Part shown: positions 5,379 through 13,698 of the stretch, piece by piece
How positions within the stretch are numbered: position 1 is the stretch's first letter
How the letters are laid out: the number at the start of each line of letters is the position of its first letter
Source: an uncultured Alphaproteobacteria bacterium
GTDB lineage: Bacteria; Pseudomonadota; Alphaproteobacteria; Micropepsales; Micropepsaceae
NCBI GenBank assembly: GCA_937942205.1
Contig: CALDFO010000053.1
Coordinates: 1 to 19,032 of the forward strand
Direction of reading: 5' to 3'
DNA: 19,032 bases
The notes under the pieces: generated by a model
Database searches by the model: none
Told to the model about the DNA's origin: nothing
Seen by the model: the letters and a program-made list of their open reading frames with translations, nothing else
Translations under genes and position numbers: made by a program

Positions 5379-5987
5379 ATGGGCGTCATGGGGCAGGTGT
5401 CGGACGAAAGGGCGATCTGGCTGGGACGGCATGTGCTGCCGCACGAGCCTGCCTTGCGGGCCTGGCTGCGGCACAAGAATCTTGTCGATCTCGATGCGGA
5501 GGATGTCATCCAGGAGACCTATACCCGGCTGGTGGCGGCGGACAGTGTCGCGCATATCCGCGACGCCAGAAGCTACCTGTTTCAGGTTGCCGGATCGGTG
5601 GTGATAGACGCCATCCGGCGCCGGAAAGTGATCTCCCTGTCCTCCGTGCCCGATCTCGATTATCTGGCCGTCGCCAGCGAGGCGCCGTCGCCCGAACAGC
5701 AAGTGATCGCCCGCGACGAATTGCAGCGTCTGGCCGCCATGATCGCCCAGCTTCCGGGCAAGGTGCGCGATGTCTTTATTCTCAGGCGGGTTCAGGGCCT
5801 GTCGCAGCGTGCGGTGGCGCAGCGCCTGGGCCTTGCCGAAAGCACCGTGGAAAAGCATATGAGCCGCGGTTTTCTGCTGATGCTGGAATGGTTGCGGCAT
5901 GGCGGAATTGACCCCGCCCAACCGTCTAGTCCCACAATTGAAAAGTTCAGAAAGCCCGATGACCGCAAAGACCGCAAACCAGATTGA
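5379..5987 (+). CDS. FecI-type ECF RNA polymerase sigma factor
   Basis: A 202-residue two-domain sigma factor. Region 2 spans about residues 18-83, with DLDAEDVIQETYTRLVA (region 2.1/2.2 core-binding) and RSYLFQVAGSVVIDAIRRRK (2.3/2.4, melting and -10 recognition). Region 4 spans about 112-166, with LPGKVRDVFILRRVQGLSQRAVAQRLGLAESTVEKH forming the helix-turn-helix. The RxYLFxVA(xx)VxxDxxRR pattern and the downstream fecR/TBDR genes place it in the FecI/iron-starvation-like group. It should direct RNA polymerase to the local TBDR genes when released or activated by the FecR-like protein. The 3' end overlaps fecR by 29 bp. No Shine-Dalgarno is seen; ATG 5388 is an alternative start, and TTGCCA-N17-CTTAAA (5351-5379) would give a nearly leaderless mRNA from it. 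The C-terminal tail is basic and charged. Confidence 0.92.
   Translation: MGVMGQVSDERAIWLGRHVLPHEPALRAWLRHKNLVDLDAEDVIQETYTRLVAADSVAHIRDARSYLFQVAGSVVIDAIRRRKVISLSSVPDLDYLAVASEAPSPEQQVIARDELQRLAAMIAQLPGKVRDVFILRRVQGLSQRAVAQRLGLAESTVEKHMSRGFLLMLEWLRHGGIDPAQPSSPTIEKFRKPDDRKDRKPD
5900..5929 (+). promoter_or_regulatory. Candidate ECF promoter for fecR-TBDR1
   Basis: TGGCGG, a 17-nt spacer and CGTCTAG (5923-5929) lie inside the 3' end of the sigma gene, 29 nt before the fecR ATG. The same pairing at the same spacing occurs upstream of TBDR2, the DHDPS-like gene and TBDR3. CGTC-containing -10 elements are typical of ECF sigma factors. It would let the sigma factor raise fecR and TBDR1 expression. 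Confidence 0.5.
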
Positions 5988-6939
5988 CGCCGAGGCGGCC
6001 GATTGGGCCGCCCGGGCCGATCGCGGGGGGCTGTCACCCGGCGAATCCCGCCAGTTCCAGCACTGGCTGGCTGGCGATGCGCGCTGTCCGGGGGCTTATG
6101 CCCGTATCCGGGCGCTGGCGCTCTACACGGAGCGGGCCCAGGCGCTGGGCGCCGATTTCGATCCCGGCAGCTTTGCTCCAGCCCAGATGCCTTCGCGGGC
6201 GCCTTCGCGGCGGCGGGCCCTGCGGATCGGCGGGGCCATCGCCGCCACCGCCCTGATCGGCGCGGGCGGGGCCTGGCAGGCGCTGCGCCTGCGCGGCCGC
6301 GTCTCCACCGGCAAGGGCGAAACCAAGGTGGTCGCCTTGCAGGACGGGTCGGTGGTCACGCTGAACACCGACTCCGGAATCCTGGTGCGGTATTCCGAGA
6401 CTGTGCGGGAGATCGAACTGCTGCATGGCGAGGCGCTGTTCGATGTGGCCAAGAACAAGCGCCGTCCCTTTGTCGTGACGGCGGGGCGCACCAATGTGCG
6501 CGCCATCGGCACCAGCTTCACGGTGAGCCGGATGGAGGCCACGCCGGTCCAGGTCCTGGTGCGCGAGGGCGTTGTCGAGATTTTCGCGCCCGCCAGCGGC
6601 GTGACGCCGTTGCGTATTTCCGCCAACACACTGGCGGAGGTCGCCCAGGACCGCGAGGGGACCATCAACGCCAATCCCGTGCCGGTGGCGCAGGTGCATC
6701 GCCAGATGGCCTGGCAGGACGGTCATCTGGCTTTCGAGGGCGAGACCCTGGCCCAGGCCGCCGCCAAATTCGCCCGCTACAGCGATACGCGCATCGTCAT
6801 CGACGATCCCGCGCTGGCGCGTGAGGAAATCGCGGGCCTGTTCAAGGCCACCGATCCGGTCGGTTTCGCCCATACCATCGCCGTCAGCCTCAACGCCCAT
6901 GCTCATATACGGGAAGGAGAGGTGCATCTGGCGCGCTGA
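5959..6939 (+). CDS. FecR-family anti-sigma factor / sigma regulator
   Basis: A 326-residue inner-membrane protein. The cytoplasmic N-terminus (about 10-55, DUF4880 type: AEAADWAARADRGGLSP, FQHWLAGDARCPGAYARI) binds the sigma factor. A single membrane segment lies at about 88-108, preceded by SRRRALRIGG. The periplasmic FecR domain (about 115-212) includes LQDGSVVTLNTDS, LLHGEALFDVAK and RAIGTSFTV, and a DUF4974-type domain (about 256-324) should meet the STN domain of the receptor. E. coli FecR is known to need the Tat system, and the twin Arg before this membrane segment is consistent with that. The start ATG 5959 gives the standard family N-terminus and overlaps the sigma gene; a longer frame to 5899 would lie wholly inside it. 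TBDR1 follows 64 bp downstream, presumably in the same operon. Confidence 0.92.
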   Translation: MTAKTANQIDAEAADWAARADRGGLSPGESRQFQHWLAGDARCPGAYARIRALALYTERAQALGADFDPGSFAPAQMPSRAPSRRRALRIGGAIAATALIGAGGAWQALRLRGRVSTGKGETKVVALQDGSVVTLNTDSGILVRYSETVREIELLHGEALFDVAKNKRRPFVVTAGRTNVRAIGTSFTVSRMEATPVQVLVREGVVEIFAPASGVTPLRISANTLAEVAQDREGTINANPVPVAQVHRQMAWQDGHLAFEGETLAQAAAKFARYSDTRIVIDDPALAREEIAGLFKATDPVGFAHTIAVSLNAHAHIREGEVHLAR

Positions 6940-7003
6940 TCTCAGGCTGGTTGTGTATCGAGCCTTCACCAAGAAGGGCCGCGAAAGTCATCTCAGGGGA
7001 AAC

Positions 7004-10000
7004 ATGGCTTGGAAGCCCGCGTACCGGCTTGCTTGTGGCGTCGTGGCGGCCGCATTGCCTCCGGCTATCGCCGCCGCGGAGCCGCGCGACATTGATGTGC
7101 CGTCGCAGGAAGCGGCCAAATCGATCCCCGAATTCGCGCGCCAGGAAAATGTCCAGATCATCGCGCCCGTCAGCCAGTTGCACGGCATCAAGACACAGGC
7201 CGTGACCGGGCGCCTGGAGCTGAGGGAGGCGCTCGACAGTCTGCTGGTGGGGACCGGCCTGGAAGTCGCCAGCAATGACGGCAGCATCATCGTCCTGCGC
7301 CGCGCTGCCACGCCGCAGGACCAGGCCGCGGAGGCGGACCCGCAAGCGCCGCCCGTGGAATTCATCGTCGTGACCGGATCGCGCGTCATCGCCGACGCCG
7401 CCATTTCGCCCATGCCGGTGACCGCGATCTCGACCCGGCAGTTGCGCGACACCGCTCCGGCCAACCTGGCCGACGGGTTGAACAAGCTGCCGATCTTCCA
7501 GGGCTCGCAAACCATCGGCCGTCCCGGCGACGGCAGCTACAATTTCTCCAGCAACACATTGAACCTGCGGAATTTCGGCGCCAATCGCACCCTGGTGCTG
7601 CTCGATGGCCGCCGCGCCGCCTCGTCCAACGCTGATGGCACCGTGAATATCGACACCCTGCCACAGATGCTGATTTCGCGGGTGGATGTCGCCACCGGCG
7701 GAGCCAGCGCCGTCTATGGCTCGGACGCGGTGACCGGGGTGGTGAACTTCGTGCTCGACAGGAAGTTCATCGGCCTCAAGGCCGACGTCAATGGCGGCCT
7801 CTCCACCTATGGCGATGCCGCGACCACCAATATCGGCCTGGCGGCGGGCACCGCCCTGCTGGGCGGCCGCGGCCATTTCGAGGCGTCGCTGGAATATCGC
7901 CGCCGCGATCCGGTCAACCAGTCCGCCAGGCCTTATGGCCCGCCCTCCACATACCGGGCGCTGGTGGGTACCGGCACGGCGGCCAATCCCTATGCCACGA
8001 TCGCCGACGGGCGGCGGCCCAATTCCAGCTTCGGCGGGGTCGTCCAGGGTTGTGTGCCGGCCTGCCCTCTGGCGCGCGGCACGCAGTTCGCGGAAAATGG
8101 CGTATTGCGCGCATTCGATCCCGGCATTCCCGGCGCCGTCGATGCACAGGGCCAGGCGACGGCGGGCACCAGCAACCTGAATTCAGGTGGCGATGGCGCC
8201 TACAATCCCTATGGCACCCTGTTCAACGGCTATCATCAGAGCACGCTGTTCGGCCGCTTCAGCTATGATCTTGTCGACAATATCACCTGGTATCTCCAGG
8301 GTCAGGGCTCGGAAGCCTACAGCTTCGGCTGGTATTTCCCGCAAAAGATCCAGCCCGGCGCGGGCCAGGCGGACCTGTTCTACAAGAACAACCCCTTCCT
8401 GACACCCACGGTACAGGCGCAATTGGGCAATGACGGCACCAATCCGTTGCAGAATCCCACCGCCACCCCGGCGGTGCAGCCGTCCAATACCTTCCAGTTG
8501 GGAAAATTCCTGGTCGGCAATGGCCAGACCGGGATGAACGCCACCGGCAGCATCAATCGGGTTCTCAGTGTTCAGACCGGGCTGGATGGCACCGTGGGGA
8601 ACGGGCGCTTCAACTGGAGCCTGTTCTTCACCCATGCGGAAAACCGTCTGGCGGTCGATCTGGTCAACAATCAGAATCTTCAGCGCATGTACGCGGCCCA
8701 GGACGCGGTCCGCACGCCCAGCGGCACTATCGCCTGTTATGCCGCAACCCAGGCCGCGACGGCCGCCCGCTACGCCGACTGTGTGCCGATCGACCCTTTT
8801 GGTCCCACCGCCCCCAGCCGCGCCGCCCTGGATTATATTTTCCAGACCACCGCCTTTCACCAGACCAACATCCTGAACGATATGGGAGGTTCTGTGTCAG
8901 GCCGGATTCTGGATAGCTGGGCAGGTCCGGTCACCGCGGCCCTTTCCGCGGAGGTGCGCTTCAACAGCTATGACATCACCAGCAATGTGCCGAGCAGCAC
9001 CATGGTGGATTGCACGGGCCTGCGCCTGTGCAACGCGGGTCTGCCGCTCTATTCCCAATCGGTGCTGCAGCCGGTCCATGCCGATCAGCATGTCTGGGAA
9101 GTGGCGTTGGAAACCGAAGTGCCGTTGATGAAGAATGTGCCGCTGATCCAGGCTTTTGACATCAATCTGGCGGGCCGCCATACCGACTATTCGGTTTCCG
9201 GTTCCGTCCAGACCTGGAAGATCGGCTTCAACTGGAATGTCGTCGATCCGCTGCGCCTGCGCGGCACCGCCTCGATCGACATCCGCGCGCCCACGCTGGA
9301 CGACCTGTTCCGCCCGGCGACGATCCTGGAAAACGTCTTCACCGATCTGCATGTCGATCTGCCCGCGCCCAATCCGCCCGGCAGTCATTATGCCGGCACC
9401 GCCTCCTTCATCTCGCTGGGCAACCCGCGCCTGCAGCCGGAAGTGTCGCGCACCTATACGATGGGCGTCGTCTGGACGCCGGATTCCGTTCCGGGATTGA
9501 CCGTGTCGCTGGATTATTATCGCATCCACATGGCCAATGCGATCGGGCAGATCGCCCCCAGCACCACCATTCAAAGCATCTGCGAAGAATCGGGCGGCAC
9601 ATCGATTTATTGCGCCAATTATGACCGGCCCTTGCCCTTCAGCGACCGCAGCATCGCCAACTTCGCGACCAAGCTCTATACTTTCAACCTCAACACCGCC
9701 TCCATCCAGACCGAGGGCTGGGACTTCGAGAGCAATTACGCCTGGCGGATGGCGGACCTGGTGGAGGACTGGCAAGGGGCCGGGACGGCGCGAATCCTGG
9801 CGACCTATCAGCCGGTCATCCAGAAATCTCTGCTCTTTCCCGGCGCGCCCTGGACCCGCGCCCCCAATTCGAGCACGCGCGTCAGCGCCTTCCTGACCTA
9901 CAGCCTGAACGGCTGGACCGTGGGGGTGCAGGACACCTGGGTTTCGGGCTTCAGCCAGGTTGGCGGTCCCGTGACGCCGGCGATCAACAACTGGGTCAGG

Positions 10001-10228
10001 CCCCATGTGAATTCCTGGAACCAGATGGATGTGAATATCACCCGCAATTTCCGTCTGCAGGGCTATGGCCTGACCGGCTATGTCGTGGTCCAGAACCTGT
10101 TCAACGCCCAGCCCGCCTATATTCCCAACGGCACCATCGGCCAGTGGTATCCGACCTATACCTCCGGCTACAGCACCCAAAGCGCCATGGGGCGCACCAT
10201 CACCGCCGGTATCCGGGCGGATTTGTGA
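7004..10228 (+). CDS. TonB-dependent receptor/transducer with STN signalling domain (TBDR1)
   Basis: A 1074-residue outer-membrane receptor. The Sec signal peptide ends near IAAA (22-25). An STN domain (about 27-100: IDVPSQEAAKSIPEFARQ through SIIVLRR) marks it as a FecA/FpvA-type transducer that contacts FecR. TonB-box-like EFIVVTGSR (119-127) and the plug (about 130-270, with TLVLLDGRR, DINTLPQ-type IDTLPQMLISRVDV and GGASAVYGSDAVTGVVNFVL) follow, and the rest is the 22-strand barrel ending GRTITAGIRADL. Paired cysteines in extracellular-loop regions (CVPAC, the CYAAT to DCVPIDPFG pair, DCTGLRLC, CEESGGTSIYC) suggest disulfides. An AGGGGA before ATG 7004 supports the start. It probably imports a bulky nutrient and signals its presence to the sigma factor. 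Substrate unknown. TBDR2 is a tandem paralogue. Confidence 0.93.
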   Translation: MAWKPAYRLACGVVAAALPPAIAAAEPRDIDVPSQEAAKSIPEFARQENVQIIAPVSQLHGIKTQAVTGRLELREALDSLLVGTGLEVASNDGSIIVLRRAATPQDQAAEADPQAPPVEFIVVTGSRVIADAAISPMPVTAISTRQLRDTAPANLADGLNKLPIFQGSQTIGRPGDGSYNFSSNTLNLRNFGANRTLVLLDGRRAASSNADGTVNIDTLPQMLISRVDVATGGASAVYGSDAVTGVVNFVLDRKFIGLKADVNGGLSTYGDAATTNIGLAAGTALLGGRGHFEASLEYRRRDPVNQSARPYGPPSTYRALVGTGTAANPYATIADGRRPNSSFGGVVQGCVPACPLARGTQFAENGVLRAFDPGIPGAVDAQGQATAGTSNLNSGGDGAYNPYGTLFNGYHQSTLFGRFSYDLVDNITWYLQGQGSEAYSFGWYFPQKIQPGAGQADLFYKNNPFLTPTVQAQLGNDGTNPLQNPTATPAVQPSNTFQLGKFLVGNGQTGMNATGSINRVLSVQTGLDGTVGNGRFNWSLFFTHAENRLAVDLVNNQNLQRMYAAQDAVRTPSGTIACYAATQAATAARYADCVPIDPFGPTAPSRAALDYIFQTTAFHQTNILNDMGGSVSGRILDSWAGPVTAALSAEVRFNSYDITSNVPSSTMVDCTGLRLCNAGLPLYSQSVLQPVHADQHVWEVALETEVPLMKNVPLIQAFDINLAGRHTDYSVSGSVQTWKIGFNWNVVDPLRLRGTASIDIRAPTLDDLFRPATILENVFTDLHVDLPAPNPPGSHYAGTASFISLGNPRLQPEVSRTYTMGVVWTPDSVPGLTVSLDYYRIHMANAIGQIAPSTTIQSICEESGGTSIYCANYDRPLPFSDRSIANFATKLYTFNLNTASIQTEGWDFESNYAWRMADLVEDWQGAGTARILATYQPVIQKSLLFPGAPWTRAPNSSTRVSAFLTYSLNGWTVGVQDTWVSGFSQVGGPVTPAINNWVRPHVNSWNQMDVNITRNFRLQGYGLTGYVVVQNLFNAQPAYIPNGTIGQWYPTYTSGYSTQSAMGRTITAGIRADL

Positions 10229-10330
10229 TGGAACCCGCCGGTGCGCCCTGGGGAAGCGGGCCGTATTGCGTCCCGGCGGCAACACACGCTCCAGGGCACA
10301 AAACCGATACCCAAAACGCATCGTCGAAGA

Positions 10331-10360
10331 TGGCGGATTTGTGTCACGCCTCCCGTCTAG
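10331..10360 (+). promoter_or_regulatory. Candidate ECF promoter for TBDR2
   Basis: TGGCGG (10331-10336), a 17-nt spacer and CGTCTAG (10354-10360), with 51 nt to the TBDR2 start codon. Both elements are identical to those before fecR, although the intervening sequences are not. Confidence 0.55.
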
Positions 10361-10411
10361 GTCCCAGAAGAGCCTTCATCAGGAAGGCCCGTGACATGTC
10401 CAGGGGGACCC

Positions 10412-13381
10412 ATGACATTCAAGATCAAGCATTGGCTTTTTTGCGGTGCCGCGATGGTGGCGCTGCCCAGCGCGGTCTACGCCCAGCCTGCCGAGACGGT
10501 GGAAACCATCACCGTCACCGGCAGCCGCGTGATCTCCGATGCCGCCAACTCTCCCACCCCGCTGACGGTCGTCTCGACCGAGGATCTGCTGGCCACGACG
10601 CCCACCGCGCTGCCCGACGGTCTGAACAAGCTGCCGATCTTCCAGGGCTCGCAGACCATCGGCCGCCCGGGCGACGGCCAGAAGAACTATTCCTCCAACA
10701 CGCTGAACCTGCGTAATTTCGGTGGCCAGCGCACCCTGGTGCTGCTGGACGGGCATCGCGCCGCCCCCTCCAATTCCGACGGCACGGTCGATATCGATAC
10801 CCTGCCGCAGATGCTGATTTCGCGGGTGGATGTCGTCACCGGCGGCGCATCGGCGGTTTACGGCTCGGACGCGGTGACCGGCGTGGTCAACTTCGTCCTC
10901 AACAAGAAGTTCAATGGCTTCAAGGCGGACATCAATAGCGGCATTTCCACTTATGCCGACGCCATGAGCTACAATCTCGGCGCGGCGTTCGGCACCGAAC
11001 TGTTCGGCGGCCGCGGCCATTTCGAGGGTTCGCTGGAACATCGCCGCCGCGACCCCGTCAACCAGTCCGCCCGGCCCTATGGTCCGCCCTCCGAATATCG
11101 GGCGCTGGCGGGCACCGGCTCGATCGCCAATCCCTATACCTCCATCGCCAATGGCCGCCGCCCCAACTCCGCTTTCGGCGGTCTGATCCAGGCCTGTGTT
11201 CCGGCCTGTAACACCGGCTCGCCCGGCGTGACCGGAATCGGCGCCAACGGCCAGTATTTCGTGGGCAACGGCATCCTGGCGCCGTTCAACCCGGGCGTCG
11301 CCGGCGCCACCGACGCGCAAGGCAACAAGACCGCGGGCACCGGCAACCTGAATTCGGGCGGCGACGGCGTCTACAGCCCTTATGGCCAGATGTTCAACGG
11401 CTATCACCAGAACACGGCCTTTGGCCGCTTCAGCTATGACCTGGCCGAGAATGTCACCTGGTATGTCCAGGGCCAGGGTTCGGAAGCCTACAGCTTCGGC
11501 TGGTATTTCCCGCAAAAGATCCAGCCCGGCGCCAACCAGGCGGCGATCTTCTACAAGGACAATCCCTTCCTGTCGCCCGCGATCCAGGCGCAGTTGGGCA
11601 ATAACGGCACCCATCCGTTGCAGGTCAGCGGAAGCGTGCAGCCCAGCAACACCTTCCAGTTGGGCGAATTCATCACCGGCCTGGGTCAGGCCGGCACCAA
11701 TGCCACGGGCAGCGTCAACCGGGTGCTGAGCGCGCAGACCGGCTTCGAAGGCACCGTCATGAACGGCCGCTTCGCCTGGAACCTGTTCTACACCCACGCC
11801 GAAAACCGCCTGAAGGTGAATCTGGTCAACAACCAGAATCTGCAGAAGATGTATGCGGCACAGGATGCGGTCCAACTGCCCAACGGCAATATCGCCTGCT
11901 ATGCCGCCACCCAGGCGGCGACGGCGTCGCGATACGCCAATTGCGTGCCGCTCAATCCCTTCGGTCCCACCGCCATCAGCCAGAGCGCCTTCAATTACGT
12001 GTTCGAGACGACCTCGTTCACCCAGACCGACAAGCTGGATGATTTCGGCGGCGCCATTTCGGGCGAAATCCTGGAAGGCTGGGGCGCGGGGCCGATCACC
12101 GCCGCCCTGTCGGCGGAAATGCGCTTCAACTCCTATGCCGTCGGCTCCAACGTGCCCAGCAGCACCTTTGTGGACTGCACGGGCCTGCGCATCTGCAATC
12201 CCTCGCTGCCCAGCTATGCCCAGGCGATCCTGCAGCCGATCACGGCCAGCCAGAATGTCTGGGAAGTGGCGCTGGAAACCAATGTGCCGGTGATCAAGGA
12301 TGTGCCGCTGATCCGCAACTTCGACCTGAACCTGGCGGGCCGCTATACCAACTATTCGGTGTCCGGCTCGGTGCAGACCTGGAAGATCGGTTTCAACTGG
12401 GGCGTCGACGACTCGCTGCGCTTCCGCGGCACGACCTCGATCGACATCCGGGCGCCCACCCTGGACGACCTGTTCCGTCCCGCCACGCTGCTGCAGAACG
12501 TCTTCAACGGCGACCTACACTTCCCGGCGGGTTCGCCGCTCCAGAACTACACGACCACCTACAGCAGCCAGGGCAATCCCAAGCTGGTGCCGGAAGTGTC
12601 GCGTACCTATACGCTGGGCGCGGTGTGGACGCCGGACTTCGTTCCGGGCCTGACCATGTCGCTGGACTATTACCGCCTGCATCTGGCCAACGCGATCGGC
12701 TCGATCGCGCCCGGCAACACGATCCAGGCGCTGTGCGAGTCCTCCGGCGGCACCTCGATCTATTGCAACAATTATGAGCGTCCGCTGCCGTTCAGCGACC
12801 GTACCGCCGCCAACCAGGTAACCCGGCTGTACACCTTCAACCTCAACACCGCCTCGACCTCGACCGAGGGCTGGGACTTCGAGACCAATTATGGCTGGCA
12901 GATGTCGGACATTATCGAAGACTGGCAGGGATCCTGGACGGGACGGTTGCTGGCGACCTATCAGCCGGTCATCAACAATTCGGTCCTGTTCCCCGGCGCG
13001 CCCTTCTCGCGCACGCCGGCCCCCAGCACCCGCATCAGCACCATGCTGAACTATACCCTGGACAAGTGGACCATCGGTCTCCAGAACACCTGGGTGTCCG
13101 GCTTCAGCCAGGTGAGCGGTCCGGTGACCCCGACCATCAACAACTGGATCAATCCCCATGTGAATTCATGGAACCAGTTGGACGCGAACATCTCGCGCAG
13201 CTTCACGCTCGATGGCGCGGATGTGACGGGTTACTTCGTGGTCCAGAACCTGTTCAACGCCCAGCCGGCCTATGTTCCCAACGGGACCATCGGCCAGTGG
13301 TATCCGACCTATACCTCCGGCTACAGCACCCAAAGCGCCATGGGGCGTTACTTCACCATCGGCCTGCGCGCGAACCTCTAA
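10412..13381 (+). CDS. TonB-dependent receptor, tandem paralogue lacking STN (TBDR2)
   Basis: A 989-residue outer-membrane receptor. The Sec signal peptide MTFKIKHWLFCGAAMVALPS ends at about AVYA (24). The TonB box ETITVTGSR (31-39) comes immediately after, so there is no STN domain. From the plug to the C-terminus it matches TBDR1 residue for residue over most of its length, including the cysteine pairs and the ending GYSTQSAMGR. It carries a short Gly/Asn-rich insertion after CVPACN relative to TBDR1. It should import the same or a related ligand but cannot signal through FecR. ATG 10412 has GGGGGA upstream; a GTG at 10391 would extend it by seven residues. It has its own candidate ECF promoter, and a strong terminator lies at 13496-13525. 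Substrate unknown. Confidence 0.93.
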   Translation: MTFKIKHWLFCGAAMVALPSAVYAQPAETVETITVTGSRVISDAANSPTPLTVVSTEDLLATTPTALPDGLNKLPIFQGSQTIGRPGDGQKNYSSNTLNLRNFGGQRTLVLLDGHRAAPSNSDGTVDIDTLPQMLISRVDVVTGGASAVYGSDAVTGVVNFVLNKKFNGFKADINSGISTYADAMSYNLGAAFGTELFGGRGHFEGSLEHRRRDPVNQSARPYGPPSEYRALAGTGSIANPYTSIANGRRPNSAFGGLIQACVPACNTGSPGVTGIGANGQYFVGNGILAPFNPGVAGATDAQGNKTAGTGNLNSGGDGVYSPYGQMFNGYHQNTAFGRFSYDLAENVTWYVQGQGSEAYSFGWYFPQKIQPGANQAAIFYKDNPFLSPAIQAQLGNNGTHPLQVSGSVQPSNTFQLGEFITGLGQAGTNATGSVNRVLSAQTGFEGTVMNGRFAWNLFYTHAENRLKVNLVNNQNLQKMYAAQDAVQLPNGNIACYAATQAATASRYANCVPLNPFGPTAISQSAFNYVFETTSFTQTDKLDDFGGAISGEILEGWGAGPITAALSAEMRFNSYAVGSNVPSSTFVDCTGLRICNPSLPSYAQAILQPITASQNVWEVALETNVPVIKDVPLIRNFDLNLAGRYTNYSVSGSVQTWKIGFNWGVDDSLRFRGTTSIDIRAPTLDDLFRPATLLQNVFNGDLHFPAGSPLQNYTTTYSSQGNPKLVPEVSRTYTLGAVWTPDFVPGLTMSLDYYRLHLANAIGSIAPGNTIQALCESSGGTSIYCNNYERPLPFSDRTAANQVTRLYTFNLNTASTSTEGWDFETNYGWQMSDIIEDWQGSWTGRLLATYQPVINNSVLFPGAPFSRTPAPSTRISTMLNYTLDKWTIGLQNTWVSGFSQVSGPVTPTINNWINPHVNSWNQLDANISRSFTLDGADVTGYFVVQNLFNAQPAYVPNGTIGQWYPTYTSGYSTQSAMGRYFTIGLRANL

Positions 13382-13400
13382 GGGCCTCGCATGGCGCGAA

Positions 13401-13429
13401 CCGGCTCCGGCTCCCCTGGCCGGAGCCGG
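13401..13429 (+). other. Perfect 11-bp hairpin downstream of TBDR2
   Basis: CCGGCTCCGGC (13401-13411) and GCCGGAGCCGG (13419-13429) pair perfectly around a 7-nt loop, 19 bp after the TBDR2 stop. There is no T tract, so it is more likely an mRNA-stabilising or attenuating stem than the terminator itself. Confidence 0.5.
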
Positions 13430-13495
13430 AGGCGTCATTCCGGATTGAGAACGCGATCGCGCCGCACCGGACGAACAAAGGCGCGGAAGCTGGCG

Positions 13496-13525
13496 GCCGG
13501 TCCCGGCAGGGACCGGCTTTGTTTT
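13496..13525 (+). terminator. Intrinsic terminator downstream of TBDR2
   Basis: GCCGGTCCC (13496-13504), loop GGCA and GGGACCGGC (13509-13517) form a perfect 9-bp stem followed by TTTGTTTT. It ends the TBDR2 transcript and separates it from the DHDPS-like gene, which has its own candidate promoter. Confidence 0.85.
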
Positions 13526-13554
13526 GCGCCGCTGACGCGGCGCGGGGCTGTCGG
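13517..13554 (+). repeat. Dispersed copy of the TTGCGCCGC hairpin repeat
   Basis: TTTTGCGCCGCTGACGCGGC followed by GCGGGGCTGTCGG resembles the 3' half of the two 86-nt units after tRNA-Val (TTTTGTTGCGCCGCTGCGCG, then GCGCGGGGCCCTGTCGC). The shared core is a GCGCCGC/GCGGCGC-type stem flanked by TTTTG on one side and GGGGC..TGTCG on the other. It may be a REP-like element. Confidence 0.5.
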
Positions 13555-13629
13555 ATCGGGCCGCCAGCGGATATGGCTGGAAGCTGCGGCCTCCCGGCCG
13601 AATTTTCTTCGTCTCATGTTGCAATCCCA

Positions 13630-13659
13630 GGTGTGGAACGGCGTTTCTCCTTCGTCTTG
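13630..13659 (+). promoter_or_regulatory. Candidate ECF promoter for the DHDPS-like gene
   Basis: GGTGTG (13630-13635), a 17-nt spacer and CGTCTTG (13653-13659), with 39 nt to the start codon. It resembles the TBDR3 site (GGTGTG, 17 nt, CGTCTAG). Between it and the gene lies a small GGCGC/GCGCC stem (13664-13681). Confidence 0.45.
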
Positions 13660-13698
13660 CTGAGGCGCTTTGAAAGGCGCCATTACAGGGGGAGTGAC

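Noticed and set aside
8897..10321. Long minus-strand open frames opposite the TBDR genes (also 10379-11875 and 16973-18337)
   Set aside because: They mirror receptor codons, are rich in Arg, Gly, Ala, Gln and His, and similar shadows recur opposite each paralogue.
13401..13429. Intrinsic terminator right after TBDR2
   Set aside because: The stem is strong but no T tract follows; the hairpin at 13496-13525 with TTTGTTTT is the better terminator.
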